DNA from: Staphylococcus nepalensis
Lineage (GTDB): Bacteria > Bacillota > Bacilli > Staphylococcales > Staphylococcaceae
Assembly (NCBI RefSeq): GCF_014635045.1
Contig: NZ_BMCF01000001.1
Coordinates: 434,001 to 498,000, forward strand
Direction of reading: 5' to 3'
Length of the DNA stretch: 64,000 nt
Below the pieces are notes generated by a model. It was not told where the DNA came from and did no database searches. It saw nothing but the letters and a program-made list of their open reading frames with translations. This document shows positions 8,974 through 18,538 of the stretch, piece by piece. Each line of letters opens with the position of its first letter. Position 1 is the stretch's first letter. A program made the position numbers and the translations under genes.

Positions 8974-9038
8974 AAAACTCATTGTTCATATAAATAACGT
9001 CTCATATGACGTTACTTAAAGACCAATGAGTTTTTTTT
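8974..9038. terminator. Bidirectional terminator between usp and HAD genes
   Basis: AAACTCATTG pairs with CAATGAGTTT, enclosing a second hairpin AACGTC/GACGTT, followed by T8. Confidence 0.85.
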
Positions 9039-9073
9039 ATATAGTGAAAGAAATCAAACGACGCCTGACTTAG

Positions 9074-9889
9074 CTATCCTTGGGGCATTTGTGTTAAATA
9101 AGTTTCAATAACTTGTAACACCCCTGACTCGTCATTAGAGGGTGCGCGGTAATTTGCAGTTGCAGCAACTTCTGGGCTGCAGTTTGCCATCGCATAACTG
9201 TAAGGTGTTAAGGCTAACATTTCAATATCATTATTAGCATCTCCAAAAGCTAGCAATTCATTCGTTTGTATTCCCCAGCTGTCCAAAAGTGCTTCAATCG
9301 CGACGCCTTTATTCACTTTAGGAAGTATGATATCCAAACTATCATTGCCACTTGTCACAGCTCTTAGTTTCTCGCCATATTTGTTTTTCAAGCCTTGCAT
9401 TACATTTTCTAAAAGTGTTTGATCTTTAATTCTAAGTGCCATTTTAACAAATTCATCTTGATTAATACTTTTAAAATCTGAAACCTTTTTTATATGATAA
9501 TAATATTTATATAAAAATGACAAGAAATCATCGCTAACATAATCCAACACATACGCCGTGTTTAGGCCACTTAATACTACGTCTTGAATATGGTAATGGT
9601 TTATAATTAAATCTAAGACGTCAGCCACAAGGTGTTTATCAAAATAATGCGCTGTCACTAACGCCTCATTTTGATAAGTCACTGCGCCATTTTCAGCTAC
9701 ATAGGTTATCTGATTGTCTTTTTCAGGAAAAAATGAACGTAATTGTGCGTATTGATTACCACTCGCAACTATAAATTTAATATGTTTTTCTATCATTATT
9801 TCAAAAAGTTGATTAAAATAGCGTTCATCAAATGTATTATCAGATTTAAAAAACGTGCCATCTTTATCGACTGCTATTGCTTTTATCAC
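9074..9889 (-). CDS. Cof-type HAD-IIB phosphatase
   Basis: A 271-residue haloacid dehalogenase hydrolase with a type IIB cap. Motif I is DKDGT (nucleophile D8, acid D10), motif II is the serine/threonine in VASGNQ near residue 43, and motif IV is GDANNDIEML near residue 217. The cap lies between about residues 85 and 185. These enzymes dephosphorylate sugar phosphates or flavin and pyridoxal phosphates in the cytoplasm; the exact substrate is not visible. Position alone after usp suggests no operon partner. Confidence 0.88.
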   Translation of the reverse strand: MIKAIAVDKDGTFFKSDNTFDERYFNQLFEIMIEKHIKFIVASGNQYAQLRSFFPEKDNQITYVAENGAVTYQNEALVTAHYFDKHLVADVLDLIINHYHIQDVVLSGLNTAYVLDYVSDDFLSFLYKYYYHIKKVSDFKSINQDEFVKMALRIKDQTLLENVMQGLKNKYGEKLRAVTSGNDSLDIILPKVNKGVAIEALLDSWGIQTNELLAFGDANNDIEMLALTPYSYAMANCSPEVAATANYRAPSNDESGVLQVIETYLTQMPQG

Positions 9890-10143
9890 ATGCTACACCT
9901 TCCATTCTTGTACAAATCCTTATGACTTTGATTTTCTCACATTCCCAGACACACCACAACAACATTAAATAAACAAAGCACCATAGCAGCATGCATCTAT
10001 GATTCACACTTTTTCTAATCTTTCCATTATTATTTAATACACAATCACTTGCTTTCCCTTAGCAGTTACACCACATAACATTCATTTTAGTATGAATGAT
10101 GTGCGTCGATATGTGACATGCTATGATTCATTCATGATGCCTA

Positions 10144-10557
10144 TTAATCGTGCGCTTCCATTTTTGTTAACGTTCTAATGCTTTCTAAATTCACTTGTTT
10201 TAAAAGTTGTTCGTAAGTGTTAAGTGCTTTTTTAGTTTCTATCTCACCTGCATCTGTTAAATAAATATACATGGCTCTTTGATCTTCTATACATTCTTGT
10301 CTATAAACAAACGCAATTTCTGTTTTTTCCATTCTGACAATCAGTCTAGACATAGCGCTTTGGCTTAAATCTACCACTTTAATTAAGTCATTTATTTTAT
10401 ACTTTTTATTTTCTGATTTATAAATTTCATATAAAACGTAAAATTCTTTAAGACTTAAATGGTATTGCTCTTTTAATTTTCTTTCAATCATCATTTCAAT
10501 ATAGTGTATATATTTGGTCATTTTAATCCAGTTGTCTATCTTTTGTTCTTTGTTCAT
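10144..10557 (-). CDS. MarR family regulator, possibly SarZ/MgrA-like
   Basis: A 137-residue winged-helix protein. After an N-terminal dimerisation helix comes LSLKEFYVLYEIY, then the recognition region INDLIKVVDLSQSAMSRLIVRMEK (given here as the two parts INDLIKVV and DLSQSAMSRLIVRMEK), and a wing with RQECIEDQRAMYIYLTDAGE, the MarR signature DxRxxxxxLT. A single cysteine (in RQEC) could allow redox sensing, as in SarZ and MgrA, though its position differs. It lies 55 bp downstream of the ABC-F gene on the same strand and could be co-transcribed with it. Confidence 0.8.
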   Translation of the reverse strand: MNKEQKIDNWIKMTKYIHYIEMMIERKLKEQYHLSLKEFYVLYEIYKSENKKYKINDLIKVVDLSQSAMSRLIVRMEKTEIAFVYRQECIEDQRAMYIYLTDAGEIETKKALNTYEQLLKQVNLESIRTLTKMEAHD

Positions 10558-10612
10558 CGTACATCTCCCCTAATTCAATCGAAACTTACCATTATTAAAT
10601 CATACATTTCAA

Positions 10613-12079
10613 TTATGTTATATCAAAAACAGCTTTGTTTTTAATTTGCCATTTTCTATCAGCAACATTTTTTATAAAATTCGAATCATGTGATGTAAAT
10701 AATATAATTCCCGGATACTTATTCATAAACTGCTCTAATGCTGTGATTGTTTTTATATCTAAAAAATTAGTCGGTTCATCTAAAATAAGCATATTGGCTT
10801 TGGTAGAAAATAATATAGCTAAAGATAACTTAGTTCTTTCACCACCACTTAAATCTACACAAGAACGATCTAACGCTTCATTTAGTCCTAGATTATTTAA
10901 AATAGCACGTGCAAACGATGAGGTTGCGCCCGTTTTTTCAATTAAATATTGTAATAATGGTACATCATACATATCTTGGTAAGAAAGCTGTTGATAATAT
11001 GCCATCTCAATTTTAGGTGAACAATCAATACTTGGGTCGCGCTGGTAAATCGTTTCAAATAAAGATGTTTTACCACTACCATTTTCCCCAATAATCGCTA
11101 TATTTTTCGCATAAGGTATCTGAAAACGAGCATGTGATAATATGTCGTTACCTTCTTTGATAATATTCAAGTCTTGTGCAACGATCGGGTAATGATTATG
11201 CACATCATAGATTTTACTATGTGGAAATTGAAACTGATTTTCAGCTTGTGGTTTTTCGATTTTTTCTAATTGCGCCATGCGTTTTTCAATATGTTTAGCT
11301 TGCTTCTGTGTTGCTTTTTCAACTGTATCTTTTTGTTTAGAGCCGCTTAAACGGTCGGGCGACATACTTTTACTTTTATGTTTTGCAGAAGCCGTTTGGA
11401 TTTGTTGCGCTTTTTTACGTTTATTATCGCTTGCGTGCGCTAATCGTTTCTTTTCATTTATATAATTGTCATATTGCCTTTGTTTCTCCATATTTTCTAG
11501 TCCCAACTGACGCTCATACTGCGAATAGTTCCCTTTAAATACGCGTATTGTACCATCATTTTGTATGTCCCATATCGTGTCTACAACTTCATCAAGTACG
11601 TCTCTATCATGACTCACTATAATTAAAGTGCCATAATAAAATTTTAGTGTCTGAATCAGATAATCAACACTCGCATAATCCAAATGATTGGTCGGTTCAT
11701 CTAACAGTAGTATTGGGCTATAATTTGAAATAACAGTTGCGAGTTTGTACTTCGCCTTTTCGCCGCCGCTCATTTTACCAATTTCTGCCATAGGTAGCTG
11801 AAGTTCACTTAAAATACTGCCATCTAACGTATTTATCTCAATATTTTCTGGCGTATCTATTTGTTTGAAATATTGTATCTCTTCCTTAACATCAACGCTA
11901 CCCTTTTCTACTAGGCTAGGTTGTGTGATCATGTTGAGTAATGTTGTCTTCCCAGTACCATTATTGCCAATCACTCCAATTTTTTCAAATTGATAAGCAT
12001 ATAAATTTTCTATTTTTAAAAAACGAGTATCAGTCAGTGATTGGTTAATCTGATGTAATTTGATTGTATATTGTTCCAT
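10613..12079 (-). CDS. Msr-type ABC-F ribosomal protection protein (MsrA-like)
   Basis: A 488-residue protein with two ATPase domains and no membrane domain. The first domain has Walker A GNNGTGKT (residues 38-45), signature MSGGEKAKY and LLLDEPTNHLD; the second has GENGSGKT, LSGGERTKLSLA and LILDEPTNFLD. Between them is a long basic linker (around residues 190-290), the segment that in Msr and Vga proteins reaches the peptidyl-transferase centre to push macrolides or streptogramins off the ribosome. Length and many blocks (MEQYTIK, YAYQFEKI, ISNYSPILLLDEPTNHLD, KYPGIILFTSHD) match plasmid MsrA as I remember it, but the sequence is clearly divergent. The start ATG at 12079 follows AAGGAG at a rather long 12-nt distance. 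Expression is probably set by the leader peptide and attenuator at 12119-12329. Resistance is inferred, not shown. Confidence 0.9.
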   Translation of the reverse strand: MEQYTIKLHQINQSLTDTRFLKIENLYAYQFEKIGVIGNNGTGKTTLLNMITQPSLVEKGSVDVKEEIQYFKQIDTPENIEINTLDGSILSELQLPMAEIGKMSGGEKAKYKLATVISNYSPILLLDEPTNHLDYASVDYLIQTLKFYYGTLIIVSHDRDVLDEVVDTIWDIQNDGTIRVFKGNYSQYERQLGLENMEKQRQYDNYINEKKRLAHASDNKRKKAQQIQTASAKHKSKSMSPDRLSGSKQKDTVEKATQKQAKHIEKRMAQLEKIEKPQAENQFQFPHSKIYDVHNHYPIVAQDLNIIKEGNDILSHARFQIPYAKNIAIIGENGSGKTSLFETIYQRDPSIDCSPKIEMAYYQQLSYQDMYDVPLLQYLIEKTGATSSFARAILNNLGLNEALDRSCVDLSGGERTKLSLAILFSTKANMLILDEPTNFLDIKTITALEQFMNKYPGIILFTSHDSNFIKNVADRKWQIKNKAVFDIT

Positions 12080-12118
12080 GTTTAGTTAATACACTCCTTA
12101 AAATTAAAGGGCGTGTAC

Positions 12119-12147
12119 GCAAAAAAGAGACAGGTTTCTCCCGTCTC
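12119..12147 (-). terminator. Attenuator terminator in the leader of the Msr-like gene
   Basis: On the minus strand GAGACGGG, a short loop and CCTGTCTC are followed by T6 about 40 bp before the ABC-F start. A terminator upstream of its own gene implies transcription attenuation. Confidence 0.8.
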
Positions 12148-12248
12148 ATCCGCTATATAAATCATAAATGTTCTTTTAAAAAGATACTGAAATTTATAAC
12201 TTATATTTAATTTTAGGAAAAAATGACATACTTCTCCCTATGAGATAT

Positions 12249-12327
12249 CCTTGCGAACAAGACCTTTTTGAATGATTTAAATTATGCGTTATTCAAAAAG
12301 GCAATTCTTAGTCTCATAGAAGCTGTC
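12249..12327 (-). promoter_or_regulatory. Alternative hairpins of the Msr-like leader RNA
   Basis: CCTTTTTGAAT near 12297 pairs with ATTCAAAAAGG near 12268 on the minus strand, and TATGAGAC from the leader ORF can pair with the ATCTCATA near 12240-12247. The competing pairings overlap the arrest codons, as expected for an attenuator switch. Confidence 0.6.
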
Positions 12328-12329
12328 AT
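12282..12329 (-). CDS. Macrolide-sensing leader peptide of the Msr-like gene
   Basis: A 15-codon ORF, MTASMRLRIAFLNNA, with a near-perfect ribosome site (AAAGGAGG, 6 nt before ATG). The first seven residues are the same as the msrA leader (MTASMRLK) as I remember it, and RLR is the plus-X-plus macrolide-arrest motif seen in ErmDL-type leaders. Two hairpins follow: CCTTTTTGAAT/ATTCAAAAAGG overlapping the end of the ORF, and the terminator at 12119-12147. The likely mechanism is that drug-stalled ribosomes on RLR change folding and let polymerase read through into the ABC-F gene. The ORF identity is seen; the mechanism is inferred from the family. Confidence 0.85.
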   Translation of the reverse strand: MTASMRLRIAFLNNA

Positions 12330-12541
12330 TTTAATCCTCCTTTTTCCATCAATTTATATAATGTAATATAACATTTTACATTATATTTCTCAATCAATGT
12401 ACACATTTTGTTTTCATTTCACTTTAAATATCATTAAAAAACCATTCCAGCGTGTGTATCACCTAACCTAAAAACAATCGTGCGTCTACAAATGTTTGAG
12501 TTGATAATCACTACTAAAATGGTTTTATAATTTTTAATTAA

Positions 12542-13453
12542 CTATTGTTTCAATAATTGTTCTTTCAAATCTTTACGCTCGTATTCTAAAGAATATGGAT
12601 CATTTAACCAATAAATACCTTCATCTACTTTAATTGTATGTCCATTTTTGACAGCTTCGGTATTTTTCCATATATCTTTGTTTTCAAATGATAATTTACT
12701 TCCTTTGGCGACTGGCGTTACAACGTAATCTCCTGCCATGTCTGGAAGTTCTTCTTCAGATATATCAGCTAAATCATTTTTCTTAGTCGCTTGTTCTACG
12801 GTTTTTGGCATGGTTAAACCGAATGCATCATATAATACTTCACTACCGTGACCATATGTTTTACCAAGCGCATACACTTTTTTATCAAAATCTTTAATGA
12901 TTGATACAGTCGTATCTTCCCCTATTGCATCTTTAATAGCTTTACCATCATTTTCTGTCTTTTTGTTCCACTTATCAATCCATGCATTCGCTTTATCTTC
13001 TTTACCTACTATTTTTCCTAATGCCTGATGTTGTTCTTTATAATCATGTTTCATATAATCAAAGGCGATGGTTGGTGCTACTTTATTTAATTTTTTCAGG
13101 TTTTTATCCGTATTGTACGTAATAATTAAATCTGGTTTTAACTTTGCGACGCTTTCTACATTTTCAGCATCTACTTTTTCTACATCTTTAAATTTATCTT
13201 TTAATACTTTACTATCATCTACAATATCTGCAACACCAACAATATTTGCATCGAGTTGTTCTAAACCACCCGCGTATGTTGCGCCAAGTACAACAATACG
13301 TTTAGGGTTTTTTGGAATTTTTACTTTATCCCCTGAATCTTGAACGTACGTTTTTGTTTCGCCCTCATTCTTAGATGACTTGTTATCAGACTGATTACTA
13401 CATGCTGACAACACCAAAATAAGCGCGAGCAATGGTAATAATATTTTTTTCAT
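12542..13453 (-). CDS. fhuD2: Hydroxamate siderophore-binding lipoprotein, FhuD2-like
   Basis: A 303-residue lipoprotein with lipobox LSAC (C18 lipidated), then a helical-backbone type III substrate-binding fold. Blocks such as NPKRIVVLGATYAGGLEQL, SKVLKDKFKDVEKVD, LGKIVGKEDKANAW and TYWxNDPYxL-like YWLNDPYSLEYERKDLKEQ (near the end) match S. aureus FhuD2, which captures ferric hydroxamates and hands them to FhuBG powered by FhuC. The transporter genes are not nearby, as for fhuD2 in S. aureus. No convincing Fur box was found upstream by eye. The start has AGGGGAG about 6 nt upstream. Confidence 0.88.
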   Translation of the reverse strand: MKKILLPLLALILVLSACSNQSDNKSSKNEGETKTYVQDSGDKVKIPKNPKRIVVLGATYAGGLEQLDANIVGVADIVDDSKVLKDKFKDVEKVDAENVESVAKLKPDLIITYNTDKNLKKLNKVAPTIAFDYMKHDYKEQHQALGKIVGKEDKANAWIDKWNKKTENDGKAIKDAIGEDTTVSIIKDFDKKVYALGKTYGHGSEVLYDAFGLTMPKTVEQATKKNDLADISEEELPDMAGDYVVTPVAKGSKLSFENKDIWKNTEAVKNGHTIKVDEGIYWLNDPYSLEYERKDLKEQLLKQ

Positions 13454-13703
13454 TCTTAAATACTCCCCTTTTCGATATATTTATAATTGAGTCAGAGACA
13501 GATGTCTAAGCCTTGAATCATGTTTCGTTCTCATATCCAAGCGATAATTGTTTTGAGATCATAGTCGGTTACTATGTACGTTACATTTCCAACTTTCTCT
13601 AGTTTCTATCCATAGGTTTTTGAGGCTAAGACAATTCATTATGTCCGATGTGCTTATCTCAATTGAATGGCTTTTACTTGTTAATCATAAAACAGCATAC
13701 GCT

Positions 13704-14396
13704 TTAATAAATAGAGAGTAACTCTTTTGTATACTTATCACGTTGGTCATCAAACAAATCACCTATAGGAAAATCATCGACGATTTCGCCATCTTTCATA
13801 ACAATCATACGCTCAACAAATTGATTTAAAAATGCAATATCATGAGAAATCATAAGTATACCTTTATTTGTTTGGTCGTAGTAATCTTTTAATACTTTAA
13901 TCATTCTTTGTTCCGCTATAACGTCTAAACTTGCTGTAATTTCATCACAGATTAACATATCCGGCTCTAACATTAAGGTCCGTATCGTGTTAAAGCGTTG
14001 CAGTTGGCCTCCACTTAATTCGTCTGGAAATTTTTCTAGTAATGCATTTTCTAATTGCATATACGCCATTAAGTGCTCAAGTTTCTTACGAATAGATGCC
14101 GGGGAGTGTGTACCTTTATAATATTGTATAGGTTCTTCTAATGCTGTGCGTATTTTAAATTTAGGGTTAAAGCTATCATATGCATGTTGAAATATCGGAA
14201 GCATACTTAAGCCTTGCGTTGAAAAGTGGCCTTGGTAATGAGTTAACAAACCTAACATGACATGTGCTAAAGTGGTTTTACCAGAACCGCTTTCGCCGAC
14301 AACGCCCACCTTTTCGTTTGGTGCTATGGTTAAATTGATATCTTTTAAAATTGGGGCTTGTTTATAAGCAAAGCGAATATGTTTCAACTCAATCAT
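13704..14396 (-). CDS. nikE: Nickel ABC transporter ATP-binding protein NikE
   Basis: A 230-residue oligopeptide/nickel-type ATPase. Walker A is GESGSGKT near residue 34, the signature is LSGGQLQRF, Walker B is MLICDEITASLDV, and the H-loop is ISHD. ATG at 14396 was chosen over ATG at 14405 because AAGGA lies 8 nt upstream of it and directly abuts the earlier one. It overlaps the end of nikD by 8 bases and is the last gene of a five-gene operon. The nickel assignment rests on its place beside urease and on the resemblance of the binding protein. Confidence 0.85.
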   Translation of the reverse strand: MIELKHIRFAYKQAPILKDINLTIAPNEKVGVVGESGSGKTTLAHVMLGLLTHYQGHFSTQGLSMLPIFQHAYDSFNPKFKIRTALEEPIQYYKGTHSPASIRKKLEHLMAYMQLENALLEKFPDELSGGQLQRFNTIRTLMLEPDMLICDEITASLDVIAEQRMIKVLKDYYDQTNKGILMISHDIAFLNQFVERMIVMKDGEIVDDFPIGDLFDDQRDKYTKELLSIY

Positions 14397-15174
14397 AGGC
14401 GCCATCCTTTCTTAATTGACTCCGTGCATCAAATAGTTCCAGGCTATACGGCTTCACATGCCGATTTTTAAAAGCCTGAACATGATTAAAATCTATTAAT
14501 TCACCGTGTTGAATGACATTAATCCAATCACTAAAACCAAGAACATGAGATAAATTATGCGTGATAATCAATAAAGTCACTTGGTGAACGTCGGCTAAGT
14601 GTTTGATTAAATGCATTAAATTATAACCAGTTATTGCATCTAAAGATGACGTAGGTTCGTCAGCAATAATAACACTTGGGTTCAGCATTAAGACACTCGC
14701 TATTTGCACCCTTGCTAGTTGCCCGCCAGATAAACTAAAACGGTAGCGTTTCATCACGTGTTCTGGATTTAAATCTACCCATTTAAGCGCTTGTGTTACA
14801 AACTTATAAGCCACCGTTTTATCTACTTTGTAATGCATTTTATAAATCGCAAGTAATTGTTTTCCTAATTTGGTATGGTCATTAAAACTATGTGTGTAAT
14901 CTTGGGATATAAATCCTATTTCTTTGCCTAATAAATGATGCATATTAGTAATTATTTCACCTTTATAATGTAATGCATCAAATCGCGTCGTTAATGTATC
15001 AGGTACTTGTTGTACTAATGCCTTTGCAGTCAAACTCTTACCAGAACCACTTTCACCAACCAATACATTTACCTTACTCTTACGTAATGCTAAATCAAGA
15101 TGGTGTATAAGTGTTTTGCCCTCTCGTTCTTTTATAGTTAGGTTTAAGATTTCCAAAACGTTAATATTAGCCAT
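14389..15174 (-). CDS. nikD: Nickel ABC transporter ATP-binding protein NikD
   Basis: A 261-residue ATPase. Walker A is GESGSGKSL near residue 39, the signature [12 protein letters not shown], Walker [14 protein letters not shown] and the switch ITHNLSHV. It pairs with NikE to power the NikBC permeases. It overlaps the genes on both sides by 8 bases, so the operon is tightly coupled. Peptide (Opp/Dpp) transport is the alternative, since the ATPases do not distinguish the two. Confidence 0.85.
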   Translation of the reverse strand: MANINVLEILNLTIKEREGKTLIHHLDLALRKSKVNVLVGESGSGKSLTAKALVQQVPDTLTTRFDALHYKGEIITNMHHLLGKEIGFISQDYTHSFNDHTKLGKQLLAIYKMHYKVDKTVAYKFVTQALKWVDLNPEHVMKRYRFSLSGGQLARVQIASVLMLNPSVIIADEPTSSLDAITGYNLMHLIKHLADVHQVTLLIITHNLSHVLGFSDWINVIQHGELIDFNHVQAFKNRHVKPYSLELFDARSQLRKDGAYD

Positions 15175-15988
15175 CTATATCACGCTTTCCTTTTAATAAT
15201 TTATCTCTTAATGCGTCACCAGCTAAATTAAACAATAAGATAGTGATTGTAATTAAAAATGCTGGCACAATCAATAGTAACGGGTAAGCATCAATATAAT
15301 CTCTACCTGCATTGAGCATTGCACCCCATTCTGGAGAAGGTGGTTGTGCGCCTAAACCTAAAAAGGATAGAGAAGAAATATAAAGAATAATTTTACCAAA
15401 ATCTACTGTCATCAACACAATCATTGATGGCATCACTTGTGGTAAAAAATGTTTAAAGATAATGATGTGGGTTGGCACGTTAAACAACCTAGCCATTTGT
15501 ATATAAGGTTTTTCAACTTCACTACTCACAATCGATCGTGTGAGGCGAGTATACGTCATCCATTTTATAATCGTGATTGCTATAACTAAATTCCAAATAC
15601 TTGGTTTAAAGAAACTTGCCATGGCAATCATTAAGACAAATTCTGGGATACTCAATCCGATGTCAATAATTCGCATAATAATAGTATCAACAATACCTCT
15701 TTTATATCCTGCTAAAAGTCCAAGTGGGACACCAATAATTACAGTGATTAATAAAGTGATTAAACTGATCACTAACGTATATCTAGCCCCCACAATCACT
15801 CTCGATAGTAAATCCCGTCCATAGTCATCTGTACCTAACCAATGTGTACTACTTGGTAACTCTAATGCATTTCCGAGATGTACCTCTAGTGCGCTATTCA
15901 TCGATACAAAAAACTGAGCTACAACTAATACCAAGAGATACAGCAAGAATATATATAAAATTAAATTTCGTTTATTTATTCTTTTCAT
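15167..15988 (-). CDS. nikC: Nickel/peptide ABC transporter permease NikC
   Basis: A 273-residue permease with an N-terminal anchor helix and about five more membrane segments. The EAA loop that docks with the ATPase reads [20 protein letters not shown] near residues 160-180. [20 protein letters not shown] near residue 53 is the usual DppC/NikC cytoplasmic signature. It overlaps nikD by 8 bases, and its ATG shares a base with the nikB stop. Confidence 0.87.
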   Translation of the reverse strand: MKRINKRNLILYIFLLYLLVLVVAQFFVSMNSALEVHLGNALELPSSTHWLGTDDYGRDLLSRVIVGARYTLVISLITLLITVIIGVPLGLLAGYKRGIVDTIIMRIIDIGLSIPEFVLMIAMASFFKPSIWNLVIAITIIKWMTYTRLTRSIVSSEVEKPYIQMARLFNVPTHIIIFKHFLPQVMPSMIVLMTVDFGKIILYISSLSFLGLGAQPPSPEWGAMLNAGRDYIDAYPLLLIVPAFLITITILLFNLAGDALRDKLLKGKRDIDG

Positions 15989-16965
15989 TAAATTTCACCA
16001 TCCTGTTGGTGACGTTTTAATGCATCCTTTGTCCTATTAAAACGACGTTTAGGATCAAGCCATAATAGTAATAAATCACTAATCGTGTTGGCCAGCACAA
16101 CAAAGAAACCAATCATAATAACTGCACCTTGTACTACTGGATAATCTCTCGCTCTAATACTGTCTACAAGAAAATGACCTACACCAGGGATACCAAATAA
16201 ATTTTCAATAACCACAGTGCCTCCAATCAAACTTCCTACAGACATACCTAACACAGTAATGACAGGTATAATGGCAGGTTTAAATAAATCTTTCCATAAA
16301 ATGTAGCGCTCCGACATGCCTCTTAACCTTGCCGCTTCCACTTCTTTTGAATTATAAAGTTCTATCAAAGTGGAACGCATCAACCTTACATAATAGGCAC
16401 TCATGCCTATACTTAATGCTATGACAGGCAAAATATAACCAGCCATTGAATCTAAACCAGATGACGGTAATACATCTAATTTTTGAGCAAATACATAAAT
16501 AAATATGGTTCCTAAAAAGAAGGAAGGAATACTGACCGTAAATGAAGTCAATATTCTGATCCAAGTATCCAACCACGTATGATAATATTTCGCAGCCACA
16601 ATACCCAATGGTAGCGCAACTACAAACACAACAATAATAGTTAGTACTGCTATAAATACTGTCGGTGGCGTGTAGAAAACTAATTCTTTAATTACAGGTT
16701 CGCCAGTCTGATAACTCGTACCAAAGTTTAATTGTACGATTTGTCCTAACCATTGAAAGTATTGAACTATAGGAGATTGGTTAAGTCCTAATCGTTCTTT
16801 AGTTTCTTCTATTTGGTCATTTGAAACATTTGCTACATCTAAATGTAAAACTTTATCAACTGGATCGCCAGGCGTAAGTTTCATTAAAATAAAAGTGATA
16901 GTAGAAAGGACAAATAATACGATGATCATTTGTCCAATTCTAGAAAGTATATTTTTTAATATCAT
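15988..16965 (-). CDS. nikB: Nickel/peptide ABC transporter permease NikB
   Basis: A 325-residue DppB/NikB-type permease. It begins with [20 protein letters not shown] and [11 protein letters not shown], has about six membrane segments, and an EAA loop [20 protein letters not shown] near residue 210. It forms the channel with NikC. Its start overlaps the end of nikA by 4 bases. Confidence 0.88.
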   Translation of the reverse strand: MILKNILSRIGQMIIVLFVLSTITFILMKLTPGDPVDKVLHLDVANVSNDQIEETKERLGLNQSPIVQYFQWLGQIVQLNFGTSYQTGEPVIKELVFYTPPTVFIAVLTIIVVFVVALPLGIVAAKYYHTWLDTWIRILTSFTVSIPSFFLGTIFIYVFAQKLDVLPSSGLDSMAGYILPVIALSIGMSAYYVRLMRSTLIELYNSKEVEAARLRGMSERYILWKDLFKPAIIPVITVLGMSVGSLIGGTVVIENLFGIPGVGHFLVDSIRARDYPVVQGAVIMIGFFVVLANTISDLLLLWLDPKRRFNRTKDALKRHQQDGEI

Positions 16966-18440
16966 TCTTTTTTATCTACCTTATAATCAATAAGATAAAT
17001 ACCTTCTGGTGTTGCTTTTAAGTTTTCTACATCTTTACTCATACCGACGATATTATCGTTGTAAGAAATATAGCTATTTGCTAAATCTTCATGTGTAATA
17101 TCTAAGATTTGATTTGTGATTTGATGACGTTCATCTTTACCTACCGTTTTATTTAATTCATCAATTAATGCTGTGACTTTTTCATTATCATAACCACCTG
17201 CATTGATTGCACCTTCAGGTTTATATGCTTGGTTAAAGAAATATCCTGTGTCGCCTCTTGGAATCGTACCAAAACTATAAAGCGACGCATCCCATTGGCT
17301 TTGGTCGTCAAGATATCCTTGAATGTCGTCTACATTACGCAATTGGATATCTATATTCGCTTTTTTAGCGTCAGATTGTATAACTTGTGCCATTTTCGGT
17401 AGTTCTGGTCGACCATTATAAGTTGACACCGTCAATTTCAATGGATGTTCTTTCGTATAGCCTGCATCTTCCATTATTTTCTTAGCTTGAGCAATGTCTT
17501 GTTTTTGTACTTTTTGGCTTTGAATAAAGTCTAATTTAGTATTAAATGGACCTGTGGCAGGCTCTGCGTAGCCTTTCGACACATTTTTTGTAATACTTTC
17601 ACGATCAATGACTTTATCTAATGCTTCCCGAACTTGTTTAGTCATTTTATCGCTTGAATGATTATATAATAATAGCGCTGTTCTAAATCCAGAGACAGAA
17701 GAAACTTTTGTCTTATCACTATCTTTGAGTAACTTCACTTTTTCGACTGGTAAATCTGTGATTACATCTGCTTTTCCAGAATCTAAATTACTTGTACGTG
17801 CATTACCGTCTTCTTGGTATGTAACGTTGATATGGTCTAATTTAGGTTTACCTTGCCAATAGTCCTCATAACGATCTAGCTGTATCTTTTGTGATTGTTT
17901 ATAATTTTTAATTTGATATGGCCCTGTACCTACAGGTGTTTTATTAACGTCACCTTTTGCTTTGGTATCATAAATAGCTGAGAAAGGACTAGCTAATTCT
18001 GAAATTAATTCAGGGTACGCTTCTTTCGTGTTTATCTGCAGTTTCTGCCCATCTACTTTAATATCTTTGATAGGCAATGAACCTTTGACTAAATCACTTT
18101 TTTTAATACTTTCTTCTAAACTCGCTTTAACGGCTTCTCCAGTCACTTTTTTACCGTTTTGGAATTTAATATCGTCTTTTAAAGTTAAATTTAACTGTGT
18201 TGGTGATGTTTGTTCGTATGATTCAACTAGCAATTTTTGCACTTTTCCGTCTGCTGTAGCTTTAAACAGAGACTCTGCAGCGCCTATTTTCACTGGGACA
18301 TCCGTTTCATATGGTGCGATTGATGTGGTCTTGAGTGGCAACTCCACATCTAAAGTCTTACCTTTAGATTGGCTACCAGAACCGCTACAACCAGCTAAAA
18401 TAACTGCTGTCGAAGCTAATACTGTGATGAGTTTCTTCAT
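16962..18440 (-). CDS. nikA: Nickel-binding lipoprotein NikA
   Basis: A 492-residue SBP_bac_5 lipoprotein. The lipobox LAGC places the lipidated cysteine at residue 18. It shows the usual class C blocks, such as LTLKDDIKFQNGKKVTGEAV and KTPVGTGPYQIKNY. ATG at 18440 was chosen because it gives a normal lipoprotein signal and has AGAGGT 7 nt upstream; an in-frame TTG at 18458 does not. Its place between urease and the nik permeases, and recall of S. aureus NikA, support nickel rather than peptide. An inverted repeat at 18491-18506 may be its operator. Confidence 0.85.
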   Translation of the reverse strand: MKKLITVLASTAVILAGCSGSGSQSKGKTLDVELPLKTTSIAPYETDVPVKIGAAESLFKATADGKVQKLLVESYEQTSPTQLNLTLKDDIKFQNGKKVTGEAVKASLEESIKKSDLVKGSLPIKDIKVDGQKLQINTKEAYPELISELASPFSAIYDTKAKGDVNKTPVGTGPYQIKNYKQSQKIQLDRYEDYWQGKPKLDHINVTYQEDGNARTSNLDSGKADVITDLPVEKVKLLKDSDKTKVSSVSGFRTALLLYNHSSDKMTKQVREALDKVIDRESITKNVSKGYAEPATGPFNTKLDFIQSQKVQKQDIAQAKKIMEDAGYTKEHPLKLTVSTYNGRPELPKMAQVIQSDAKKANIDIQLRNVDDIQGYLDDQSQWDASLYSFGTIPRGDTGYFFNQAYKPEGAINAGGYDNEKVTALIDELNKTVGKDERHQITNQILDITHEDLANSYISYNDNIVGMSKDVENLKATPEGIYLIDYKVDKKE

Positions 18441-18490
18441 AAGCATACCTCTTTCCAAAAAAATTTATATTCAATTAATATCTTTTAATC

Positions 18491-18506
18491 AATCATGTCT
18501 ATGATT
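18491..18506. promoter_or_regulatory. Inverted repeat upstream of nikA
   Basis: AATCAT-GTCT-ATGATT lies 51 bp before the nikA ATG, in the 98-bp gap after yut. It could be a metal-regulator operator. It does not match the E. coli NikR or Zur consensus I know. Confidence 0.35.
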
Positions 18507-18538
18507 ATTATACTGCCATCGATAATTTAATTAAACAC

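Noticed and set aside
13454..13703. A Fur box upstream of the FhuD2-like gene
   Set aside because: AATTATCG-type fragments are present but nothing approaches the 19-bp consensus; iron control may still exist.
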